Part shown: piece after piece, positions 1-5,478 of the stretch
Layout: every line of letters starts with the position of its first letter
How positions within the stretch are numbered: position 1 is the first letter of the stretch
Assembly: GCA_025356615.1 (NCBI GenBank)
Contig: JANXSH010001105.1
Location: 1-10,635, forward strand
Reading direction: 5' to 3'
Length of the DNA: 10,635 nt
Source: Planctomycetia bacterium
GTDB lineage: Bacteria; Planctomycetota; Planctomycetia; Gemmatales; Gemmataceae
The notes under the pieces: model-generated
The model's input: the letters and a program-made list of their open reading frames with translations, nothing else
Databases searched by the model: none
Told to the model about the DNA's origin: nothing
Program-made: the position numbers and the translations under genes

Positions 1-105
1 CCACGGAAGAAGAAGGTGACGCGGCCGGCCTGGCCGGTGAAGAGAAAGGCGGACGAGGAGCGATTCATCCCCACCCTCGTAGTCGTCCCGCAAACCGCCC
101 CTTAA
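1..105 (+). CDS. possible C-terminal end of a gene cut by the window edge
   Basis: Frame 1 is open from the left edge to a TAA at 103-105 and would encode the last 34 residues of a protein, lysine- and arginine-rich at first (PRKKKVTRPAW) and then hydrophobic (FIPTLVVVP). Third positions are mostly G or C. No domain can be recognised from so short a piece. A competing reading exists on the minus strand: an ATG at 66-68 preceded by GAGG at a spacing of six would start a protein beginning MNRSSSAFLFTG that runs off the left edge. The two share third-codon positions, so base bias cannot separate them. I prefer the plus-strand reading slightly because the long palindrome at 119-229 sits where a terminator for it would be. 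Confidence 0.3.
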   Translation, partial: PRKKKVTRPAWPVKRKADEERFIPTLVVVPQTAP

Positions 106-118
106 CTTCGAGGCATTG

Positions 119-229
119 TGCGTAAGCACGCCGGTGCAGGCTCGGGCCGGAAGGTCGACCATCGCTCGCGTCGTCCCCTCCCCGGCGAGGCGACGATCCG
201 GTCCCGGCCTACACCGGCGTGCTTACGCA
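119..229. repeat. long imperfect inverted repeat (hairpin-forming element)
   Basis: TGCGTAAGCACGCCGGTG at 119-136 is the exact reverse complement of 212-229. The pairing continues inward with one mismatch and single-base bulges (AGGC, CGGG and CCGGA blocks near 138-151 pairing with 200-210), giving a stem of about 30 bp around a loop that contains the palindrome GGTCGACC (153-160). Because of the symmetry both strands read as a small ORF starting MRKHAG, which is an artefact of the repeat. It follows the presumed stop at 103-105, so it could serve as a terminator. Its size and exact arms also fit a small non-autonomous mobile element. No T-tract follows the stem. Confidence 0.75.
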
Positions 230-350
230 TTGCCGCTCCGGTATCCCAGCCGCCCCGTGGATCGCAGATCGCCCAAACGCGCAACTTCAAAACTTGCGCG
301 TCGGGCTTGGAAATGAGTCAACCGCTACATCCGTGTGAACTCCGCTCTAG

Positions 351-647
351 GGGGCCTGTCCGAATAGGGGTCTATATTCACCCAACGGCTCTCGTTCTGG
401 CTTGGCTCTGGGCTTTTTGGCCTCGGCCCAACTCTCGGCGCGCACTGCTCGCTCGACCTGCGGATGCGTCGCGCCGACTCGAACTGCACGAACACCGGCT
501 CCACGATGTGCTTCCTGGCCGCGTACAGCACCTTTCCTGAAGGCCGTGCCGATTGGTCCTCCTGGCATAGAATGAGGAAAATCGCCGTCCCGACCGTACC
601 GAACCATCGTTCCCGGTTCAGCGGAGGGCGATACTCGGACAGGCTCC
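351..647 (-). mobile_element. decayed insertion sequence with both terminal inverted repeats
   Basis: GGGGCCTGTCCGAATAG at 351-367 and the reverse complement of 631-647 match at 14 of 17 positions and face each other, as IS ends do. Between them, on the minus strand, lies a short piece of transposase C-terminus (about 455-545). The element is only about 297 bp, so most of the transposase gene is gone. The flanks (CTAG at 347-350, TGGC at 648-651) show no matching target duplication, which fits an old insertion. The right end stops 25 bp before the start of the first dehydrogenase gene, so the remnant now forms that gene's upstream region. The family (IS1182-like or a related DDE group) is a guess from the protein scrap. 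Confidence 0.55.
452..543 (-). pseudogene. fragment of a DDE transposase C-terminus
   Basis: The minus strand reads GKVLYAARKHIVEPVF followed by QFESARRIRR. This resembles the C-terminal block of IS1182/IS5-type transposases, where a Y-x-x-RK-x-x-VEPVFGQ-x-K-x-x-RG-x-RRF pattern holds the last catalytic glutamate (the E of VEPVF). Here the Gly after VEPVF is Val, the Lys and Gly of the next block are lost, and the downstream THNLLK-like part is unrecognisable. No start or upstream DDE residues remain. It lies inside the inverted repeats at 351-367 and 631-647. The identification is from memory of the motif and not from a search. Confidence 0.5.
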
Positions 648-671
648 TGGCAGTAGACAAGGCGGAACATC

Positions 672-1433
672 ATGACTCCGGGTTTCGATTTGCAAGGGCG
701 TGTCGCCCTGATTACGGGCGGCAGCAAGGGGCTTGGGAAGGCCATGGCGCGGGGGCTTGCCGAGGCGGGGGCGGACATCGTCATCGCGAGCCGCCACGCG
801 GACGAACTCCAGTTCGCCCTCGAAGACATCCTCGAGGGGACGGGGAGGAAGGGCAAGTTCTTCGTCTCCGACCTCTCCCGTCGCGAGGAGGCCAGCCAGC
901 TCGCCCGGCAGACCATCGAGGCGATGGGGCGGGTCGATATCCTCATCAACAACGCGGGAACGAATAAGCCCGAAGCGATCGACGCGATCAGCGACGACAC
1001 CTGGGACTCCGTACTCGAACTCAACCTCAGTTCCGTGATGGCCCTCACGCGCGCGGTGGTCCCCGACATGAAGTCGCGCCGCTGGGGCCGAATCATCCAC
1101 ATCTCGTCGATCATGGGGTTCGTCTCGAAGGAGAAGCGCAACATCTACTCGGCGACGAAGTCGGCCTTACTCGGCCTGGCCCGCGCCAGTTCCCTCGACC
1201 TGGGCGAGTTCGGCATCACGGTCAACTGCATCGCGCCGGGGCCGTTCATGACCGACTTGCCCATGTCCGTCCTGTCCGAGGCCGAGAAGAAGATTTTCTC
1301 CGACCGCACGGCACTGGGACGTTGGGGCGATCCGAAAGAGCTGGCCGGCCCCGCCCTGCTGCTGGCGAGCGACGCGGGGAGCTACATCACGGGACAGACC
1401 CTCGTCGTCGATGGGGGCTATTTGGCACGATGA
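672..1433 (+). CDS. short-chain dehydrogenase/reductase (classical SDR)
   Basis: A 253-residue NAD(P)-dependent oxidoreductase of the classical SDR family, the usual length for the group and expected in the cytoplasm. The cofactor motif TGGSKGLG is at residues 15-22, followed by SR at 40-41 after the second strand, and NNAG at 93-96. The catalytic set is complete: Asn118, Ser146, Tyr159 and Lys163 (YSATK). The C-terminus carries the IAPGPF motif, an RTALGRWGDPKELAG block and a VDGGYL ending, as in FabG- and gluconate 5-dehydrogenase-like enzymes. The substrate cannot be told. The ATG is preceded by AAGG at 659-662 with nine bases between. The gene starts 25 bp beyond a decayed insertion sequence, so its original promoter may have been replaced. 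It is followed by a gap of 172 bp and probably transcribed alone. Confidence 0.94.
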   Translation: MTPGFDLQGRVALITGGSKGLGKAMARGLAEAGADIVIASRHADELQFALEDILEGTGRKGKFFVSDLSRREEASQLARQTIEAMGRVDILINNAGTNKPEAIDAISDDTWDSVLELNLSSVMALTRAVVPDMKSRRWGRIIHISSIMGFVSKEKRNIYSATKSALLGLARASSLDLGEFGITVNCIAPGPFMTDLPMSVLSEAEKKIFSDRTALGRWGDPKELAGPALLLASDAGSYITGQTLVVDGGYLAR

Positions 1434-1446
1434 TCGCTGGACCGTC

Positions 1447-1475
1447 TTGCACGACATCGATTGCTGCTGTATGAT
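1447..1475 (+). promoter_or_regulatory. sigma70-type promoter for the small Trp-rich protein
   Basis: TTGCAC at 1447-1452 and TATGAT at 1470-1475 are separated by 17 bases. The -10 box matches the consensus at five of six positions, the -35 box at three. Transcription would begin near 1482 and leave a leader of about 124 bases before the GTG at 1606. The same CTTGCAC-AC string occurs at 2120-2128 before the second dehydrogenase, but with no well-spaced -10 box there. Confidence 0.4.
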
Positions 1476-1605
1476 GAGCGATGAAGGATTCCTGGACGCA
1501 CCGCACTGGAGGAGCATCGTCCCGCCTACCGTCGCGATCGAGCCAAGACGACTCGGCGCGGCCCCGCCAATCGAACCCTCCTGTGTCACCGCCGGAGACC
1601 CTACC

Positions 1606-2043
1606 GTGTCGAAAGCCACCCTGGCCGCATGCAGTACGCAGGAACTCTGTAGCGTCTACGACGACGGAGAGCAAGAAGCGCTGCGATACAAGTGGATCGA
1701 GAGCGAAAAGGCCGGCCACGATCTCGGCGAGACCGCGATCCGACGCTGGGTCCAGAATCACTGGTGGGGCTACCTCCGCGCTCGCTGGCTCGAACACCTC
1801 CAGGGCAAACGCTTCTGGGTCGAACTCGACCGCGGAGATTTCGGCTTGTTACAGCGCACCTTCCACGACAACACCATCCTCCTCGACCGCATCCTCGACC
1901 GGCTCAAGGCCGGTCAAGAAAACCTCGACATCTTGAACTGGGCGCACGCCTGGGGCATCCCCAGCGACTCCGTCATCGAGATCCTCGAGGCGCTCGACAT
2001 CAACAGCCGTCGGCTGGCGCATCGGTTCGACCCGCAGGAGTGA
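1606..2043 (+). CDS. small conserved hypothetical protein rich in Trp and Arg
   Basis: I chose the GTG at 1606 because GGAG at 1594-1597 lies eight bases before it, and because the preceding in-frame stretch (from 1411) reads as low-complexity non-protein sequence and overlaps the end of the previous gene. The product has 145 residues. Its core, IRRWVQNHWWGYLRARWLEHL, is followed by GKRFWVELDRGDFGLL and then helical segments (LLDRILDRLKAGQENLDILNWA). It has no signal peptide or membrane segment and looks like a compact, mostly helical soluble protein. I recall similar proteins in Gemmata-type genomes but know no function. A good promoter lies at 1447-1475. No clear terminator follows; a weak five-base-pair hairpin (GACGC/GCGTC, 2045-2059) is present just after the stop. 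Confidence 0.78.
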   Translation: MSKATLAACSTQELCSVYDDGEQEALRYKWIESEKAGHDLGETAIRRWVQNHWWGYLRARWLEHLQGKRFWVELDRGDFGLLQRTFHDNTILLDRILDRLKAGQENLDILNWAHAWGIPSDSVIEILEALDINSRRLAHRFDPQE

Positions 2044-2176
2044 AGACGCGACCGGCGTCTCACTTCGCTCGACTCCTTTCCCCCGTCTTTCACCTCCCCG
2101 TCCTCTGATCGGCATCGGACTTGCACAACCCCCCGTCGTGTAGAAGTCCGTCTCCGTGCTCACATTAGAGGCAGTT

Positions 2177-3073
2177 ATGTCTGATAAGCTCAAAGGGAAA
2201 GTCGTCGTCATCACCGGGGCGTCGAGCGGGTTCGGCAAGGGCGCGGCGAGGAAACTCGCCGCCGCCGGCGCTTCGGTCGTCCTCGCGGCCCGACGCGGGA
2301 ACCTACTCCAGGATCTTGCGCGGGAGTGCGAGTCCCTCGGTGGCCGGGCGATGGCCGTCGTCACCGATGTCAGCAAGCCGGAGGACATCGAGCGACTCGC
2401 CGGGCAGGCCGTCACCGCCTTCGGGCGGTTCGACGTTTGGGTCAACGACGCTGGCGTCGGTGCCGTAGGCCGGTTCGAGGACGTGCCCCTCGCCGACCAC
2501 GCACGGGTGGTCGAGACCAACGTGATCGGGACGATGAACGGGGCACACGCCGCCCTGTCGCAATTCCGCCGGCAAGGCTTCGGCACGCTCATCAACGTCG
2601 CCTCGGCCCTGGGTAAGATCCCCGCGCCTTACTACGCCTCCTATACGGCCACGAAGTACGCGATCGTCGGCCTCAGCAGTGCGTTGCGACAAGAACTCCG
2701 CCAGAACGACCTCGACGACATCCACGTCTGCACGGTCATGCCGATGGCGATGGACACGCCGTTCTTCGAACACGCCGCCAACTACTCCGGGCACGAGGCC
2801 GTACCCGTCCCGCCCCTGTACGACCCGGAACTCGTGATCGATGCCATCGTCCGCATGGTCGAGAAGCCGGAAGACGAGGTAATCGTCGGCACGGCGGGCA
2901 AGATCGCGAACGCCGTCCACAGCATCTTCCCCGGCCTGACCGAAAACTTCCTGGGCAGGCAGGCGCACAAGTCGCAGATCGAAGACCCCCCGGTCGCGGA
3001 CCCGACGCACGGCTCGATCCACGAGCCGATGGCTACGGGGACGGAGGTGTACGGCGGCCGGCTGAAGAAATGA
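2177..3073 (+). CDS. SDR-family oxidoreductase with C-terminal extension
   Basis: A 298-residue SDR, longer than the 250-residue norm because of a C-terminal extension of about 50 residues rich in charged and polar amino acids. TGASSGFG is at 13-20, ARR at 38-40, and the usual NNAG is NDAG at 90-93. The catalytic residues Asn115, Ser143, Tyr156 and Lys160 are all present. The Pro-Met-Ala-Met-Asp-Thr-Pro-Phe-Phe block and HAANY resemble a subfamily of 300-330-residue SDRs of unknown substrate in proteobacteria and planctomycetes. I take the ATG at 2177 over the upstream GTG at 2156: AGAGG at 2167-2171 sits five bases before it, and the family normally starts just before the first beta strand. 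It converges on the folK-SDR gene, with 48 bp between the stops. Confidence 0.94.
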   Translation: MSDKLKGKVVVITGASSGFGKGAARKLAAAGASVVLAARRGNLLQDLARECESLGGRAMAVVTDVSKPEDIERLAGQAVTAFGRFDVWVNDAGVGAVGRFEDVPLADHARVVETNVIGTMNGAHAALSQFRRQGFGTLINVASALGKIPAPYYASYTATKYAIVGLSSALRQELRQNDLDDIHVCTVMPMAMDTPFFEHAANYSGHEAVPVPPLYDPELVIDAIVRMVEKPEDEVIVGTAGKIANAVHSIFPGLTENFLGRQAHKSQIEDPPVADPTHGSIHEPMATGTEVYGGRLKK

Positions 3074-3079
3074 CCCCGA

Positions 3080-3139
3080 ACCGCCCCGATAGAGAAGGGC
3101 AGGGGGCGGTGCTGGGAAGACCTATGCCCGCACCGCCCC
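3080..3139. terminator. overlapping hairpins between convergent genes
   Basis: GGGGCGGT at 3103-3110 can pair with ACCGCCCC at 3080-3087 (8 bp, 15-base loop). The longer GGGGCGGTGC (3103-3112) can instead pair with GCACCGCCCC at 3130-3139 (10 bp, 17-base loop), which lies inside the last codons of the folK-SDR gene. The two hairpins exclude each other. Neither is followed by a run of T, so if they stop transcription they do not fit the classic intrinsic form. Their place between two converging stops suggests a shared, two-way terminator. Confidence 0.4.
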
Positions 3140-4369
3140 ACCGTTGATGCGCACGAGCTGCCCGTCGAGATACTTCGACTCAGGCGACGCGAGCCATCGC
3201 GCTGTTTTCGCCACATCCTCCGGCGTGCCCCAACACTGGAGCGGCGTCTCGCGTCGCACGCGCTCTTGCCACCCCTCCGATGCCGTGTCGCCCCACGCCG
3301 TGCGAATCCAGCCCGGCGCGAGGCAGTGGACGCGCACCTCGGGCGCGAGCGAGAGCGCCAGGCTGCGCGTGAAGCTCATCACCGCGCCCTTCGTCGTGGC
3401 GAACAGTTCGCCGCTGTCGCCCTCCATGCCGGTCTCCGCCTGATCCCAGCCCATCGTCAGGATCACGCCTCCGGTGGCCGACTTCATCCGCCGACCCAGT
3501 TCGCGCGATAGGCGCACGGTCGCCCGCACGTCCACGGCCAAGAGTGCCTCTAACTTTTGGTCGAAGCCCCACTTCGCCGCCTCGCCCGTGAGTGTATCCG
3601 CCCCAGCGTTGTTCACGACGACATCGAGGCCATTCCACGTCGCCCAGGCTTTTGCTATCAACTCATCGCACCCAGCTGGCTCCGCCAGGTCGGCCATGAT
3701 CGCCTCGGCCCGGATGCCTCGCCGACGGAGCGCCGCGACTACCTCCTGTGCGGATGCAATCGACCGCCGCCCGTGAACGATCACGTCGGCCCCGGCGGCG
3801 GCGAATTCCAGGGCGATCGCCCGCCCGATGCCACTCGTCGAGCCGGTAACTAACGCGCGCATGCCGTGCATTTCGCGGCCCGGTGACGGGCCGTAAGGCT
3901 CTATTCCCAACAGGCGCGATCGCAATTGGGAAACCTTTAGACCAAGCTTCGGATGCACGACTCCAAAAGCGATCTCCGCCAACGGCTCGAGGACGAACAG
4001 CCGCTCGTGGAGTCTCGGATGCGGCAGCGTCAATCGCTGCGTATCGAGGACATGGTCTCCGTAAAAGAGAATGTCCAGGTCGATCGTCCTCGGCCCGTCG
4101 CGCACGGTGCGGACCCGGCCCAGGTCGCTCTCGATCGCCTGGAGCCGGGTGAGTAACTCTTCTGGGCCGAGTTCCGAAGCGACTTCGACGACCGCGTTGA
4201 GGTAACTCCCCTGTCCCGCCGGCCCGCCGACGGGGGCCGTCTCGTACAGCGACGACCGCTTCGAGACGCGCACGCCGGGCACCTCCCCGAGCCGGGCGAT
4301 CGCCCCGTCGAGGTGGCCCTGACGGTCGCCGAGGTTACTCCCCAGCGCGATGTAAGCGATTTCGCTCAT
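3122..4369 (-). CDS. folK: FolK (HPPK) fused to an SDR-fold domain with altered active site
   Basis: A single 415-residue frame. Residues 1-155 are 6-hydroxymethyl-7,8-dihydropterin pyrophosphokinase, the folate enzyme that transfers pyrophosphate from ATP to the pterin: ALGSNLGDR at 8-16, YETAPVG at 42-48 and the HPPK signature DGPRTIDLDIL at 91-101, with the metal-binding Asp97 and Asp99. After a short linker a complete SDR domain begins at Met170: TGSTSGIG at 175-182, HGRR at 199-202, NNAG at 253-256, APGW and a VRINGG ending. Its active site is unlike a classical SDR: Asn is Asp280, Ser aligns with Trp308 and Tyr with Phe323; only Lys327 remains. Start: the ATG at 4367-4369 overlaps the upstream stop as ATGA and begins directly with the first FolK strand, while 34 further upstream codons only overlap the previous gene. 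Internal ATGs at 3871 and 3862 have no ribosome site, so I take it as one protein; separate initiation of the SDR part is possible. Confidence 0.93.
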   Translation of the reverse strand: MSEIAYIALGSNLGDRQGHLDGAIARLGEVPGVRVSKRSSLYETAPVGGPAGQGSYLNAVVEVASELGPEELLTRLQAIESDLGRVRTVRDGPRTIDLDILFYGDHVLDTQRLTLPHPRLHERLFVLEPLAEIAFGVVHPKLGLKVSQLRSRLLGIEPYGPSPGREMHGMRALVTGSTSGIGRAIALEFAAAGADVIVHGRRSIASAQEVVAALRRRGIRAEAIMADLAEPAGCDELIAKAWATWNGLDVVVNNAGADTLTGEAAKWGFDQKLEALLAVDVRATVRLSRELGRRMKSATGGVILTMGWDQAETGMEGDSGELFATTKGAVMSFTRSLALSLAPEVRVHCLAPGWIRTAWGDTASEGWQERVRRETPLQCWGTPEDVAKTARWLASPESKYLDGQLVRINGGAVRA

Positions 4370-5238
4370 TCCTTGCCGAGCCAGTGGAGGATGATGGAGG
4401 CGAAGTAGGTGCCGCTGGCCGACGAGGTCGCCCCTGGCGAGACGCCGTAGCCGCCGTCCTCGTTGCGACACTTCGCGATGAATCGGCGCAAGTCTTTCGA
4501 CCGCGCAGGCTTACCCTTCAGCATGTGGTAGGTTCGCAGGACGCGATAGCTCGTCTCCAGGTCGGAACCCTTCGCCTCCGCGTGGCCGAAGCCGCCGTCG
4601 TCGTTCTGCCCCTTGTCGAGGGTGGCGAGAATGGCCTTCTCGTCCTTCACCTTTCCGCCGAGTCGTAAGAGACAGGCGGCCGCGCCCCCGGTCGCGCGCG
4701 GGATGCCCTTACCCTTGCCGAACGTGCCGTCGGAGTTCTGCATCCTGGTCAACTCATCGACCCAAGCAGTATTCTTTTCGGAGCGCTTACCGATCGCCTC
4801 TAGCCCGGCGGCGGCCATGCGGATCTCCTCGAACTTCTTGGCGTTCTTCGCCATGTAGGCGATGGCGGCCTTCTCGTAGGGTGCCGTAGGGACGCCTAAT
4901 TCGACGAGGGCCATCAGGCCGACGGAGGTGAGGATCACGTCCGGCCTCGCGCCGGGCCTGTCCGCGAAACCGCCGCTCTTCTCGTCATGGCACGACAGGA
5001 CGAATGCCTTACACTCCGCGAGTTTGCCAGGATCACCGCCGAAGTATTTGATCGCCCGCAGGCTCGCCGAGGTGCCGCGTAAGGACGGCTCCTTGGCCGA
5101 GGCGTCGATCCTAAAACCGCCTTCTTTCGTCTGGAGGGAGACGAGGTAGGCGACGGACTGCTTCTTCTCCGCCGGCGTTTGGCCGAGAACGGGGGAGAGG
5201 AGGGCGACCAAGAACACGATGGCGAGGGGTCGATTCAT
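4366..5238 (-). CDS. secreted protein with prenyltransferase/squalene-oxidase-type repeats
   Basis: A 290-residue protein starting with a signal peptide (MNRPLAIVFLVALLSPVLG, likely cut near residue 19-20), so it probably acts outside the inner membrane. The rest is an alpha-toroid made of repeats with the Q-x-x-D-G-G-F-G core: QTKEGGF (36-42), CHDEKSGGF (83-91), MQNSDGTFG (166-174), QNDDGGFG (211-218) and CRNEDGGYG (257-265). Such repeats occur in protein prenyltransferase beta subunits and terpene cyclases. The DxDD motif of squalene-hopene cyclases is absent and I see no zinc-ligand set of prenyltransferases, so an enzyme role is unproven; planctomycetes encode many such secreted repeat proteins. 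Two Cys pairs could form disulphides. The stop overlaps the folK start by ATGA, so translation is probably coupled. No clear ribosome site precedes the ATG. The heptamer foldback element lies just upstream, starting about 26 bp from the start codon. Confidence 0.88.
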   Translation of the reverse strand: MNRPLAIVFLVALLSPVLGQTPAEKKQSVAYLVSLQTKEGGFRIDASAKEPSLRGTSASLRAIKYFGGDPGKLAECKAFVLSCHDEKSGGFADRPGARPDVILTSVGLMALVELGVPTAPYEKAAIAYMAKNAKKFEEIRMAAAGLEAIGKRSEKNTAWVDELTRMQNSDGTFGKGKGIPRATGGAAACLLRLGGKVKDEKAILATLDKGQNDDGGFGHAEAKGSDLETSYRVLRTYHMLKGKPARSKDLRRFIAKCRNEDGGYGVSPGATSSASGTYFASIILHWLGKE

Positions 5239-5263
5239 GGGACGGTCTCTTTTCTGCTACCGT

Positions 5264-5475
5264 GTTCAGTGTTCAGTGTTCAGTGTTCAGTGTTCAGTAA
5301 ACAAGGGTGGCCGGGGTCGAGCGAAGCGAAAACCCCGGAGGTCTGAGACTCGCCCACCACCTTGGGGGGTTATCCGAGTGGTGCTTTCCGGGGTTTTCAA
5401 CCCCGGCCACACGCTCTCCTCCACTGAACACTGAACACTGAACACTGAACACTGAACACTGAACACTGAACACTG
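5264..5475. repeat. foldback element: inverted arrays of a 7-bp tandem repeat around a nested palindrome
   Basis: Five exact copies of GTTCAGT run from 5264 to 5298. Seven exact copies of its reverse complement ACTGAAC plus a partial ACTG run from 5423 to 5475. Inside, GTGGCCGGGGT (5307-5317) pairs with ACCCCGGCCAC (5400-5410), GAAAACCCCGG (5328-5338) pairs with CCGGGGTTTTC (5388-5398), and CACCAC (5355-5360) pairs with GTGGTG (5378-5383). The whole 212-bp unit can therefore fold into one long nested hairpin. It sits between two leftward genes, four bases after the GTPase stop. Its AT-richer heptamers contrast with the GC-rich surroundings. It resembles a miniature foldback transposon whose arms grew by slippage, or a repeat-based terminator or insulator. 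It encodes nothing. Confidence 0.95.
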
Positions 5476-5478
5476 TGA

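Noticed and set aside
102..540. Two small frames, one on each strand, both starting MRKHAG
   Set aside because: The shared start comes from the inverted repeat at 119-229; neither continues into recognisable protein.
347..1144. 265-residue minus-strand frame over the first dehydrogenase
   Set aside because: Antisense to a complete SDR with all catalytic residues.
2121..2146. Promoter TTGCAC/TAGAAG before the second dehydrogenase
   Set aside because: The spacing is only 14 bases and the -10 match is modest, so it is not supported as a sigma70 promoter.
672..3862. A biosynthetic gene cluster suggested by three SDR domains close together
   Set aside because: No synthase, transporter or tailoring partner is present; SDRs are common and the three differ in subfamily.
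4366..5238. Squalene-hopene cyclase or protein prenyltransferase enzyme
   Set aside because: Too short for a cyclase, no DxDD motif and no clear zinc-ligand set; only the structural repeats are shared.
5264..5475. CRISPR array
   Set aside because: The repeats are 7 bp, directly adjacent without spacers, and the two arrays are inverted to each other.
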